From: Oscillospiraceae bacterium
GTDB lineage: Bacteria; Bacillota; Clostridia; Oscillospirales; Oscillospiraceae
Assembly: GCA_910575815.1 (NCBI GenBank)
Contig: CAJTFN010000002.1
Location: 75,450 to 139,449, forward strand
Reading direction: 5' to 3'
Length of the DNA: 64,000 nucleotides
The position numbers were made by a program, and so were the translations under genes. The notes beneath the pieces were generated by a model, which saw only the letters and a list, made by a program, of their open reading frames with translations, searched no databases and was not told the origin of the DNA. Below are positions 52,375 through 60,529 of the stretch, in pieces (positions within the stretch are counted from its first letter, which is position 1; each line of letters opens with the position of its first letter).

Positions 52375-52585
52375 GAGACAGCCGAAACGGCTGTCTCAGG
52401 CTGTCGAAAAAGTGTTTTCGACAGCCTGAGCAAGTTTTTCAGAACTTCAAAAAAGTTCTGAAAAACTTCTGATTGAAAACGAGAGAAACCCCTGATGGGT
52501 TTCTCTCGTAGCTCTTTTCCTTTCCGTTCACTTTCGGATCGTACTTTTTTGACAAGTTGAGAGACAGCCGTTTCGGCTGTCTCTC
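52375..52585. repeat. Array of five perfect hairpins
   Basis: Five uninterrupted stems: 52375-52397 (10 bp, AAA loop), 52397-52428 (14 bp), 52432-52468 (16 bp), 52480-52508 (12 bp), 52559-52585 (12 bp, TTT loop). The first and last have the same sequence except for the loop and can also pair with each other. Between the fourth and fifth is a plain 50-base spacer. Lies between convergent genes; the first stem before a T-run and the last can act as terminators, but five is more than needed. Confidence 0.88.
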
Positions 52586-52606
52586 TGTTTCGCAGTAAGG
52601 CCGCCT

Positions 52607-53995
52607 TTACCGCACGGCCTTGACCACCAGGCCCGTCAGGGCGAAGAGGCCAATGGCGTTGGGAATCACCATCAGGTTGTTGAACATGTCGGACAATTCC
52701 CAAACCAGGTCGTTGGAAGCCAGGGTGCCCAGGAAGATGAACACCAGGGCGATCAGCGTATAGACCACCGTGGACTTCTTGCCGAAGAGGTACTGAATGT
52801 TAATCTTGCCAAAGAGGTTCCAGCCCAAAATGGTGGAGAAGGCAAAGAAGAACAGGCAGACGGCCACGAACATGGCTCCCAGATTCTCGCCGAAAACAAC
52901 GCCAAAGGCCGTCTGGGCCAGGTTGGCCTTGCCGATGGCCTCGGTGACGGAGCCGGTATAGCCTCCGGCCAAGGGGCCGCCCTCGGTGTAGAGGGTGGAG
53001 ATGATGACCAGGGCGTTGAGGGTCAGCACCACGAAGGTATCGATGAACACGCCGATCATGGCCACCACGCCCTGATCGTGGGGGCAGGCAACGTTGGCCA
53101 GGGCGTGGGCGTGAGGCGTGGAGCCCATGCCGGCCTCGTTGGAGAACAGGCCCCGCTTGGCGCCCTGGCTCAGGGCAATCTTCAGCGCCGCGCCAAAGCC
53201 GCCGCCCAGAATGGCCTGGGGCTGGAAGGCGTACTGGAAGATCATGCCCACGGTGGCCGGGAGATACTTGGCCCGGAACACCAGGACCACCACGCCGCCC
53301 AGGACGAAGAGCGCCGCCATGACGGGAACGACCTTCTCCGTGACGGAGGCCAGACGCTGGACGCCGCCCAGGAAGATGGCGCCGCAAATGACTACCAGCA
53401 CCACGCCCACAATCCAGGAGGGCACGTGGAACGCCGTTTCAAAGGTAGAGCCAATGGAATTGGACTGGACCATGCAGCCGAAGAAGCCCAGGGCCAAAAT
53501 GATGGCGATGGAGAAGAAGCCCGCCAGGAATCTGCCGAAGCCTCCCCGAAACGCCGCGGTGATGTAGTACACCGGGCCGCCCTGGATGTTCCCATCCTGG
53601 TCCTTCACCCGGGTCTCCTGGGCCAGCACGGCCTCGGAATAGATGGTGGCCATGCCGAAGAAGGCGATGATCCACATCCAGAAGATGGCCCCGGGGCCGC
53701 CGGTGAGGATGGCGCCGGAAGCGCCCACGATGTTGCCCGTGCCCACCTGGGCGGCAATGGCCGTGGCCAGGGCCTGGAACGAGCTCATGCCGCTGGCGTG
53801 CTTGTCGCCGGCCAGGGTCAGATTGCCAAAGACCTTCCGCATGCCCTCGCCGAAACAGCGAATCTGAACAAAGCGGGTCTTGATGGAAAACCACAGGCCC
53901 ACCGCGATGAGCAGGGCAACCAGGATGTAGTCCGAGAGATAGGCGTTGATGGTCTGCACGACGGGCAGAAGCGTGTCTTGCACTTGCTGTAACAT
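52607..53995 (-). CDS. AGCS-family sodium/amino-acid symporter (alanine or glycine)
   Basis: 462 residues, about ten to eleven helices. The family signature is in the middle: GTGNIVGASGAILTGGPGAIFWMWIIA, with the N-terminal YILVALLIAVGLWFSIKTRFVQIRCF, AQETRVKDQDGNIQGGPVYYI and RGLFSNEAGMGSTPHAHA. It brings alanine or glycine into the cell with Na+. The tandem glycine riboswitch before it points to glycine as a substrate. The ATG follows AGGAGGG and a terminator hairpin stands just upstream of it. Confidence 0.95.
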   Translation of the reverse strand: MLQQVQDTLLPVVQTINAYLSDYILVALLIAVGLWFSIKTRFVQIRCFGEGMRKVFGNLTLAGDKHASGMSSFQALATAIAAQVGTGNIVGASGAILTGGPGAIFWMWIIAFFGMATIYSEAVLAQETRVKDQDGNIQGGPVYYITAAFRGGFGRFLAGFFSIAIILALGFFGCMVQSNSIGSTFETAFHVPSWIVGVVLVVICGAIFLGGVQRLASVTEKVVPVMAALFVLGGVVVLVFRAKYLPATVGMIFQYAFQPQAILGGGFGAALKIALSQGAKRGLFSNEAGMGSTPHAHALANVACPHDQGVVAMIGVFIDTFVVLTLNALVIISTLYTEGGPLAGGYTGSVTEAIGKANLAQTAFGVVFGENLGAMFVAVCLFFFAFSTILGWNLFGKINIQYLFGKKSTVVYTLIALVFIFLGTLASNDLVWELSDMFNNLMVIPNAIGLFALTGLVVKAVR

Positions 53996-54015
53996 GAATG
54001 TTCCCTCCTAAAAGT

Positions 54016-54043
54016 AAAAAACGGAACGGCCAGAGCCGCTCCG
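54016..54043 (-). terminator. Expression-platform terminator of the glycine riboswitch
   Basis: CGGAGCGGC / GCCGTTCCG (9-bp stem with one G-T pair, loop TCTG; 54022-54043), then T6 on the minus strand, ending just before the AGGAGGG of the symporter gene. Confidence 0.85.
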
Positions 54044-54084
54044 AAAAAGAGAACAGAAAGACGCACGGGCAATCCCCCCGCGTT

Positions 54085-54252
54085 CTCCCACTCTGTCCTT
54101 TTACCTGAGAGATTCAGCGGCGCTTCCGCCGCCTTGCACCTTCGGTCCCCGTTTCCGGGCTTCTCCAGAGCCACATCCATTCCCGGTCCCCACCCGTCCT
54201 CGGGCGCCTGAGAGTTTTACTCCTTCGGCAGACTACCGTCGTTTCTCCAGGA
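54085..54252 (-). promoter_or_regulatory. Tandem glycine riboswitch (gcvT element)
   Basis: Read on the minus strand: CTGGAGAAACGACGG, CCGAAGGAGTAAAACTCTCAGG, a second aptamer starting CTGGAGAAGCCCGG, then CCGAAGGTGCAAGGCGG, AATCTCTCAGGTAAAAGGACAGAG. The GGAGA, CCGAAGG and CTCTCAGG segments of both aptamers and the linker are present. It controls the Na+/amino-acid symporter through the terminator at 54,016. Confidence 0.95.
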
Positions 54253-54283
54253 ATTTCCTTTGCCGTTATCCAATTTTGGTACT

Positions 54284-54312
54284 ACCTTACCACGCCAGGC
54301 CCCGCTTGTCAA
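54284..54312 (-). promoter_or_regulatory. Promoter of the riboswitch-symporter transcript
   Basis: TTGACA (54312-54307), 17-base spacer, weak -10 TAAGGT (54289-54284) with a preceding TGG. Confidence 0.5.
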
Positions 54313-54416
54313 CCGTGTATTTCCACAAAATGTCCGCAATCCGAAGACGAACATTCTCTTTCCACGGACAGAAACAAAAGCCGGCGGAAGGGTATTTCCC
54401 TCCCGCCGGCCCTTTC

Positions 54417-55109
54417 TCAAAGCTCCCGCACGGAAATCACCCCGGCGGTGGAGCGGATTTCCCTTTGAATCTGATCCACATCCAGGCCCTTGTGGAGCCG
54501 CAGGGCGAAAATGGCGCAGGCGTTGTGCTTTTCGTTGCAGCTGGAGTGAATGATGCCCATGTTGAGAATCTTCAGCCCCCGCTCCCGGAACTCCCGGAGC
54601 AGCTCGTCCATGGTTCCGTTGCTGCTGTACTCAATGTAAAGGTTGACCTCCGGGGCGTTTTTCAGCATCCGGTACTCCACCCGGGAGAAAAACAGCTCCG
54701 CCACCAGAATCAGAATCGTGGCAAAGAGGCCCCCCTCGTAAAAGCCGCCCCCCAAAGCCAGGCCAATGATGGCCGCCGCCCAGAGGCCCGCCGCCGTGGT
54801 CAGGCCCTTCACCCGCTGGCGGCGGGTGACGATGATGGTGCCCGCGCCGATGAAGCCGATGCCCGCCACCACCTGGGCGCCCAGGCGGGCCATATCCGTA
54901 TACTGGTTCAGCACTAAGTAGAGGTACTGACTGGTCAGGGTGGTCATGGCCGCCCCCAGGCAGATCAGAATATGTGTACGGAAACCCGCCGGACGGCGCT
55001 TGTATTCCCGCTCGATGCCGATGATGCCGCCGCAGATTACCGCCAGGGTCATCCGCAGGGCCACGGACCAAATGGTCACGTCCCGGAGTCCGTCAAAAAG
55101 AGCTAACAT
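54417..55109 (-). CDS. MgtC/SapB family membrane protein, first paralogue
   Basis: 230 residues. Four N-terminal helices with the MgtC signature GGIIGIEREYKRRPAGFRTHILICLGAAMTTL and the VKGLTTAAGLWAAAIIGLALG block, then a cytoplasmic ACT-like C-terminal domain. MgtC proteins affect Mg2+ balance and ATP synthase; whether this one does is not shown. Tandem paralogue of the next gene, 90 bases away. Confidence 0.93.
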   Translation of the reverse strand: MLALFDGLRDVTIWSVALRMTLAVICGGIIGIEREYKRRPAGFRTHILICLGAAMTTLTSQYLYLVLNQYTDMARLGAQVVAGIGFIGAGTIIVTRRQRVKGLTTAAGLWAAAIIGLALGGGFYEGGLFATILILVAELFFSRVEYRMLKNAPEVNLYIEYSSNGTMDELLREFRERGLKILNMGIIHSSCNEKHNACAIFALRLHKGLDVDQIQREIRSTAGVISVREL

Positions 55110-55199
55110 CCCGTTTCTCCTCCTAAATCACACAAACAATGCCCTTCCCGCAAGGGAGCGCGCCGCCGCCCGGGGAGGGGTTCTTCTTCCAGGGAACCC

Positions 55200-55925
55200 T
55201 CAAATATCGTGAACCACATAGACGTCCTCCAGCTCCGAGACGGTGGCCAGAATCTTGGCGTGGGTCCCCGGCTGGTTCATCCGGAGGGAGAAGATGGCGT
55301 TGGGATGCTGGGATTGGGTCTGTTTGCCGTGATCTACCTCCACCTCGTAAATCGTCACGTCCTGGGCCTTGATGCGGTTGATGATCTCCGCCACGTTGTC
55401 CAGAGACTGAAACTCCACGTAGATATTCATATTCCGGGCGTTTTCAATGACATAGAGCTCCACCGCGGGCAGAACGTGCACCGCCAGGAAAATCAGCACA
55501 AAGGCCAGGGCCACGCACTCGTAAAACCCCGCGCCCACGGCCAGGCCCATGCAGGCCGAGGCCCAGAGCCCCGCCGCCGTGGTCAGGCCCTTCACCTTCT
55601 GCTGGCCGGTGACCAAAATGGTGCCCGCGCCCAGAAAGCCGATGCCGTTGATCACTTGAGCGCCAAAGCGGCTGACGTCGGTGCGGATGCCGATCTCCGC
55701 CGCCCGCTCCGCCCATACATGGTGCAGCATATAGGACTCATACTGACTGAGCAGCATGGTCAGCGCCGCCCCCATACACACCAGCATATAGGTGCGAAAG
55801 CCCGCCGGCCGGTGCTTCCTGGCCCGCTCCAGGCCGATCATGCCCCCGCAGAACATGGCCAGCGTCAGCCGCAGCAGCACGGAGGCCGTGTTGATTTCCC
55901 GCAGATACTCCAATCCCTGTATCAC
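55200..55925 (-). CDS. MgtC/SapB family membrane protein, second paralogue
   Basis: 241 residues from GTG 55925 (GGAGAG, 7-base gap); the ATG further upstream has no ribosome site. GGMIGLERARKHRPAGFRTYMLVCMGAALTML and VKGLTTAAGLWASACMGLAVG show it is a clear paralogue of the neighbour. The loop after helix 2 (YESYMLHHVWAERAAEIGIRT) is longer. C-terminal ACT-like domain with HGKQTQSQHPNAIFSLRM. The pair probably arose by duplication. Confidence 0.93.
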   Translation of the reverse strand: MIQGLEYLREINTASVLLRLTLAMFCGGMIGLERARKHRPAGFRTYMLVCMGAALTMLLSQYESYMLHHVWAERAAEIGIRTDVSRFGAQVINGIGFLGAGTILVTGQQKVKGLTTAAGLWASACMGLAVGAGFYECVALAFVLIFLAVHVLPAVELYVIENARNMNIYVEFQSLDNVAEIINRIKAQDVTIYEVEVDHGKQTQSQHPNAIFSLRMNQPGTHAKILATVSELEDVYVVHDI

Positions 55926-56204
55926 AGGCGCTCTCTCCCTTCCCGCTCTCTCTGGGCGAAAGAAAAGGGAAGAACCGGCCACGCCGCTTCTTCCTTGTTC
56001 AAAAAACGATGGTTGGATACGTTTGCGTTCCTTCCAAACCCGCCCTTGAGTGTTGAATCACATTATAAACACCTCTCCCGCGTCTTGTCAACGCTTTCCG
56101 GTCGTGCGGCCTGGTTTTCAGCTGTATCAACAAAATACGCCTTATATTTTTGACGTTTTGCCGGAAACGCTTGCGCGGGCGGCACAGCCGCCCGCGCAAA
56201 CATA
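55926..56204. other. Intergenic region between MgtC and the desulfidase gene
   Basis: No gene seen. Short AT-rich patches; no clear promoter pair. Nothing I can name. Confidence 0.5.
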
Positions 56205-57482
56205 TTACCGGCCCACCATGATGTCCAGGATTTCCTGGTCCGTCTGGCGCATGCCCTTCCGGGCCAGGCGGCCCACGCTCTCGATGGTGGCTTCCACTCC
56301 GTCCTTGAGGATGCCCTCGCCGCTGAGGAACTGGTGGCCTCCGCCCTTGTACATCTGATAGCCCAAAAGGCCCGCGTCCACGGCGGCGGCGATCTTCGCC
56401 GCGCAGGAGGGCTTCGCCCCGTCGCAGACCATGCCGGAGCAGATGGCCAGGGCGTTGACGATGGTGTGGGAGATGACCTCATAGCGCCCGCCCTGGAGAT
56501 AGGCGATGCCGCAGGCCGCGCCGCAGCCGGCGCTGGTGGCCCCACAGAAGGCGGACAGGCGGCCAATCCCCGTCTTCTGATGGATGGTAATCAGGTTCGC
56601 CACAGCCAGGGCCCGGAGCAGCGCTTCTTCGCTGGCCCCCATGTCCCGGGCGTACTCGATGACAGGGAGGGAGGCGGTCATGCCCTGGTTGCCGCTGCCG
56701 GAGACGATGATCACCGGCAGCTCACAGCCGCTCATCCGGGCGTCGGACCCGGCGGCGGCGGCGGCCTTGGCCCGGACGGCCACGCTGTCGCCGTGGGCGG
56801 CCCGGAGGGTCTTTCCCACCTCGGCGCCCCAGCCACCCTTCAGGCCCTCGGCGGCAATGGCGCTGTTATAGGCGATCTGCCGGTTCAGCACCTCCGCCAC
56901 GTCGGCGGGATCCAGGCCGTCGGCAAACTGGATGATCTCCTCCACGCTGAGAATCGAGCGGTCCGTCTGCTGGGAGCCGCCCTCCGCCTTGGCCTCGGCC
57001 TGGAAGAGGGTCTGGCCGTCCTTTTCGATCAGCACGACGTTGGTGTGGAAGTCCACAATCTCGCAGCAGGCGCTGTGGCCCTGGGCCTCCACGGTGATCT
57101 TGATGTAGAACACCCGGTCCCCTCCGGCGGGGACCACCTCCATGGCGCAGTTGTCCAGGCAGGCCCGGATCGCGGCCCGGCCCTCATCGGTGACCTGGGA
57201 GAGAACCTCCAGCTCCAGGTCCTCCCGCCCGGCGGCGATGCCCGCGGCGGTGGCGCCCTCCAGGCCCTTCATGCCGCCGGTGTTGGGAACGGTGACGGCC
57301 TTGACGTTCTTGATGATGTTGCCGCTGACTTCGATTCGACATCGCTCCGGCGTCAATCCCAGGGCTTCCCGGGCCTTGGCGGCGGCCAGGGCCACGGCGA
57401 TGGGCTCCGTGCAGCCCATCGCGGGGATGAGCTCTTCTTCCAGAATCTTGATGTAGCTGTCGTAATGAGGCGTTTTGTTCAT
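56205..57482 (-). CDS. UPF0597/cysteine desulfidase-like iron-sulfur lyase
   Basis: 425 residues. Resembles the L-serine dehydratase-alpha/CyuA (cysteine desulfidase) superfamily that holds a 4Fe-4S cluster and releases sulfide and ammonia from cysteine. PAMGCTEPIAVALAAAKARE at the N-terminus has the family CTEP; SAFCGATSAGCGAACGIAYL and ICSGMVCDGAKPSCAAKIA supply the other Cys ligands. Function is inferred: the group also includes members of unknown substrate (UPF0597). Start after GGAGGGACC. A promoter TTGAAT-17-TATAAT precedes it. A stand-alone gene. Confidence 0.88.
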   Translation of the reverse strand: MNKTPHYDSYIKILEEELIPAMGCTEPIAVALAAAKAREALGLTPERCRIEVSGNIIKNVKAVTVPNTGGMKGLEGATAAGIAAGREDLELEVLSQVTDEGRAAIRACLDNCAMEVVPAGGDRVFYIKITVEAQGHSACCEIVDFHTNVVLIEKDGQTLFQAEAKAEGGSQQTDRSILSVEEIIQFADGLDPADVAEVLNRQIAYNSAIAAEGLKGGWGAEVGKTLRAAHGDSVAVRAKAAAAAGSDARMSGCELPVIIVSGSGNQGMTASLPVIEYARDMGASEEALLRALAVANLITIHQKTGIGRLSAFCGATSAGCGAACGIAYLQGGRYEVISHTIVNALAICSGMVCDGAKPSCAAKIAAAVDAGLLGYQMYKGGGHQFLSGEGILKDGVEATIESVGRLARKGMRQTDQEILDIMVGR

Positions 57483-57511
57483 AGAGGTCCCTCCATTCGT
57501 AGATTTTCTCT

Positions 57512-57540
57512 ATTATATACAATTCTCCGACAAAATTCAA
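57512..57540 (-). promoter_or_regulatory. Promoter of the desulfidase-like gene
   Basis: TTGAAT (57540-57535), 17-base spacer, TATAAT (57517-57512), 30 bases before the ATG. Confidence 0.8.
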
Positions 57541-57587
57541 GCCGCTTCACAGGTGGAGACCACAAAAACCCAGTCTCACGAAGCGTA

Positions 57588-57636
57588 TGAAAAAAGCGGC
57601 CGCTCCGGAGGAACCGCCGCCTTTTTGGGCACAACC
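57588..57636 (-). terminator. Terminator of the DUF1294 gene
   Basis: On the minus strand, AAAAAGGCGGC ... GGCCGCTTTTTT, a stem of GCGGC/GCCGC with one bulge and inner TCC/GGA pairs, with T6 after it. Confidence 0.6.
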
Positions 57637-57647
57637 GATTCAAAATA

Positions 57648-58028
57648 TCAGCGAATCACAGCAAAATAGAGCCACAGCCCAAAGGGAAGAATTATTTGGA
57701 GGGCCAGGATCAAGGGGATGCCGAAGCGGAAGGTCTTGTGAAGGGTCTTATGGTGAAAGGCCCGCATCCCCAGCAGCGCCCCCACGCTGCCTCCCAGCGC
57801 CGCCAAAAGGAACAGGGTCTTCTCCGGAACCCGGCGGACGGTCTCCTTTTTCGCCTTCCGCTTCGCCTTCCACTTGTCCAGGCCAAAGGCGCAGAAGGTG
57901 GCCAGGTTGATGAGCGCCAACCAAATGGCCAGGAGGCCCCAGGGGGAGCCGGCGACGGCCCAGAGGAAGTCGTTATGCTCCTCCGGCGTAAATATATATT
58001 TTTCAGCCGCAAGAAGGGCAATCTTCAT
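57648..58028 (-). CDS. DUF1294 membrane protein
   Basis: 126 residues, three helices: LLAIWLALINLATFCAFGLDKWKAKR is the start of the DUF1294 domain, followed by RVPEKTLFLLAALGGSVGALLGMRAFHHKTLHKTF and RFGIPLILALQIILPF. Members are found alone or fused to a cold-shock domain; the role is unknown. The N-terminal 25 residues ahead of the first helix are not part of the domain. Confidence 0.9.
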   Translation of the reverse strand: MKIALLAAEKYIFTPEEHNDFLWAVAGSPWGLLAIWLALINLATFCAFGLDKWKAKRKAKKETVRRVPEKTLFLLAALGGSVGALLGMRAFHHKTLHKTFRFGIPLILALQIILPFGLWLYFAVIR

Positions 58029-58045
58029 ATGTACACCTCATTTCA

Positions 58046-58074
58046 AAAATAAACCGGCTGGTTTCCCAGCCGGT
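58046..58074 (-). terminator. Terminator of the psuK-psuG unit
   Basis: ACCGGCTGG / CCAGCCGGT (9 bp, 4-base loop; 58053-58074) with TTTATTTTTG on the minus strand, 18 bases after the psuG stop. Confidence 0.9.
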
Positions 58075-58091
58075 CCACTTTAACATAGATT

Positions 58092-59021
58092 TCAGTTTTT
58101 GGCAAGCTTCGCCAGCTCCGCCGCCGTCTTGGCGGCCAGGCGGGCATTGTTGAAGACCAGCTGGATGTTGCTGTCCAGGGAGCTGCCGCCGGTGAGCTCC
58201 TTAATTTTCGCCAGCAGGAAGGGGGTGGTCTCCTTGCCGTGAACGCCCTTCACCTTGGCCTCGTCCACCGCGTCCTTGATGGCCCGGTTGATGACGTCGG
58301 CGTCCATGGAATACTCCTCGGGAATGGGGTTGGTCACCAGCATGCCGCCGCCCAGGCCCATGTCCTGCTTCACATAGAAAGCCTTGGCCAGGTCCTCGGG
58401 GCTGTCGATGCGGTAATCCACGGCAAAGCCGCTCTTCCGGGTGTAAAAGGCGGGGAGCTCCTCAGTGCCGAAGCCGATGACGGGCACGCCGTGGGTCTCC
58501 AGATACTCCAGGGTCAGTCCCAGGTCCAGAATGGACTTGGCTCCGGCGCAGACCACCATAACCGGCGTCCGGGCCAGCTCCTCCAGATCGGCGGAGATGT
58601 CCATGGTAATCTCAGCGCCCCGGTGAACGCCGCCGATGCCGCCAGTGGCGAAGACGGAGATGCCCGCCATGTGGGCGATAATCATCGTGGTGGTGACGGT
58701 GGTGGCGCCGTCCTTGCCCTGGGCCACCAGGACGGGAAGATCCCGGCGGCTGGCCTTGGCCACGCCCGCGCCGGTCTTGCCCAGATAGTCAATCTCCTCG
58801 GGGGAAAGGCCAGCCTTCAGGCGGCCGCCCAGAACGGCGATGGTGGCGGGAACGGCTCCGTTCTCCCGAATGATGGCCTCCACCTTCAAGGCGGTCTCCA
58901 CATTCTGGGGATAGGGCATGCCGTGGGAGATGATGGTGGACTCCAGGGCCACCACGGGCTTTCCGGCGGCCAGGGCTTCCTTGACTTCGGGGGCGACGTC
59001 CAGATACTTGTTCATGTTCAT
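58092..59021 (-). CDS. psuG: Pseudouridine-5'-phosphate glycosidase
   Basis: 309 residues from ATG 59021 (GGAGG, 8-base gap). Splits pseudouridine 5'-phosphate to uracil and ribose 5-phosphate. Family segments: VVALESTIISHGMPYPQNVETA, GKDGATTVTTTMIIAHMAGI, FATGGIGGVHRGAE, VCAGAKSILDLGLTLEYLETHGVPVIG (catalytic Lys in GAKSILD), and LLAKIKELTGGSSLDSNIQLV. It pairs with the HTH-PfkB gene upstream to make a complete pseudouridine salvage pathway. Confidence 0.96.
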   Translation of the reverse strand: MNMNKYLDVAPEVKEALAAGKPVVALESTIISHGMPYPQNVETALKVEAIIRENGAVPATIAVLGGRLKAGLSPEEIDYLGKTGAGVAKASRRDLPVLVAQGKDGATTVTTTMIIAHMAGISVFATGGIGGVHRGAEITMDISADLEELARTPVMVVCAGAKSILDLGLTLEYLETHGVPVIGFGTEELPAFYTRKSGFAVDYRIDSPEDLAKAFYVKQDMGLGGGMLVTNPIPEEYSMDADVINRAIKDAVDEAKVKGVHGKETTPFLLAKIKELTGGSSLDSNIQLVFNNARLAAKTAAELAKLAKN

Positions 59022-59094
59022 GATAAAAACCTCCATATTGATATTGACAAAAATGAGATGGTCTCAGACACGCGGTCTCCGGATTTCCCGGCGG

Positions 59095-60180
59095 TCATCC
59101 GTTTTTCATAAGCCAATCCCGCAGGTTCTCCTCGCTCATAAGAGGATTGATGGTCTCCCGGCCCTCCATGGCAATGGCGGAGGCGGCCAGACCCGCCCGG
59201 GCGGTGTCCGCCAGATCCGTGCCCTGGAGATACGCCCAGGCGATGGCGGCCATAAAGGCGTCCCCGCAGCCCGTGGCGTTGACCAGTTTCGCCGGCAGGC
59301 AGGGGAGCTGGACCCGGCCATTGTGGTCCGCGGCGAAAACGCCCTCCGCTCCCAGGGAGATGAACACCCGCCGCAGGCCGGTTTCCAGCAGGGCGTCCGC
59401 CGCCCGGTTCAGGCTGTCGCCGTCGGTGATGGGCACGCCGGAGAGGAGCTCCGCCTCTATGCGGTTGGGTTTCAGGGTGTGGAGTTTCCCCAGTACGGAT
59501 TTCAGCTTCACGGCCTTGGCCGTGGAGACCGGGTCGGCAAAGAGGGGAGCGGGGCAGTTCTCCGCCAGCCAAACGATGCTCTCAGAGGGAATGTTGGTGT
59601 CCAGCACCACCACCTGGCTGCCGTCCAAAAGCTTGTGTCTCTGAGCGAGGGTCTGAGGGGTCAGGTGATTGTAAATCTCCATGTCGCTGACGGCCAGGGC
59701 CATATCGCCCTGCTCATCGTTGATAAAGAGATAAGTGGACGTCCTTCCCCCGGGGATGACGGGGGACTGGGAGATGTCGATGCCCAGTTCCCCGCAGCTG
59801 GCGGCCAGTTTCTGGGCGTTGAGATCGTCGCCAAAGGCGGTGAGCAGGCGGACGTCCAGGCCCAAGAGGGCCATGTTGTGTGCAATGTTCCGTCCCACGC
59901 CTCCCAGAGAGGAGTGGACGGCACCGGGGTTGGAATCCTGGGCCACCAGAGGTCCCTGGGGCTGTCCGCCGATGTCCACGTTGACGCCGCCGACGACGGT
60001 AACATAGGGGGCGGTCTGGACGATGTAGCCCTTGCCAGTGATGTAGCCCTTTTTCATCAGGTTGGAGATATGCACGGCGACAGAGGAGCGGGTGATCCCC
60101 GCCTTGTCCGCCAGCTCCTTCTGGGAGATGAGAGGGTTTTCCTCAATCCAGTTCAGAAGCTGCCGTTCCCGCTTGGTCAT
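59095..60180 (-). CDS. psuK: Pseudouridine kinase with fused N-terminal winged-helix domain
   Basis: 361 residues after GGAGGTGG. Residues 1-60 are a winged helix-turn-helix (ERQLLNWIEENPLISQKELADKAGITRSSVAVHISNLMKKGYI) like the biotin or ROK-type regulators. Residues 60-361 are a PfkB kinase: VVGGVNVDIGG, GGVGRNIAHNMALLG and the C-terminal PAKLVNATGCGDAFMAAIAW with catalytic Asp in GCGD. Phosphorylates pseudouridine for PsuG. The fused HTH suggests self-regulation, with a dyad overlapping the promoter just upstream. Confidence 0.92.
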   Translation of the reverse strand: MTKRERQLLNWIEENPLISQKELADKAGITRSSVAVHISNLMKKGYITGKGYIVQTAPYVTVVGGVNVDIGGQPQGPLVAQDSNPGAVHSSLGGVGRNIAHNMALLGLDVRLLTAFGDDLNAQKLAASCGELGIDISQSPVIPGGRTSTYLFINDEQGDMALAVSDMEIYNHLTPQTLAQRHKLLDGSQVVVLDTNIPSESIVWLAENCPAPLFADPVSTAKAVKLKSVLGKLHTLKPNRIEAELLSGVPITDGDSLNRAADALLETGLRRVFISLGAEGVFAADHNGRVQLPCLPAKLVNATGCGDAFMAAIAWAYLQGTDLADTARAGLAASAIAMEGRETINPLMSEENLRDWLMKNG

Positions 60181-60194
60181 GGTCCACCTCCGAA

Positions 60195-60256
60195 ATAAGC
60201 ATTAATTTATTTTCTTAATCTATTGCTTATAATAACGAATCTATAAAAAAAGTCAA
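60195..60256 (-). promoter_or_regulatory. psuK promoter with overlapping operator dyad
   Basis: TTGACT (60256-60251), 18-base spacer, TTATAA (60232-60227). ATAAGCA (60195-60201) and TGCTTAT (60224-60230) form a perfect inverted repeat, with TTAA/TTAA inside; the right half lies on the -10. A natural site for the HTH domain of the product. Confidence 0.65.
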
Positions 60257-60419
60257 GAGGTTTTTCGAAAAAAGAAAAAATTTTTTTGAGGTTCTCCTAC
60301 CAATATCCGGAAGGGGCAAGTTAAGGAACGGCCAGGGTTGCAGGGAACGGGCCATTGGAAGTATGGCAATTGCGGGAGACGGGCCGCCGAGCACCCGCAA
60401 GGGGTACGCCGCCGCCGTA

Positions 60420-60529
60420 AGCGGCAAAGCCGCCAACGGCGGACGCAGGGCGGCGGCCCCTACGGGATGTTCCATCAAGGTTCCATAAGGAGAGGGGCGT
60501 TCTACCGGGGCAGTTCCACAACGAGAAAA
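60420..60529. repeat. GC-rich stem module beside repeat copy D
   Basis: Several GCCGCC/GGCGGC stems end in GGCCCCTACGGGATGTTCCATC. The following repeat copy ends its palindrome with GCCCCTACGGGTGTTCTATC, so the two are tandem variants of a small module. Confidence 0.6.

Noticed and set aside
52284..52703. 139-codon minus-strand frame across the hairpin array
   Set aside because: It crosses five perfect hairpins and overlaps two real genes; no ribosome site.
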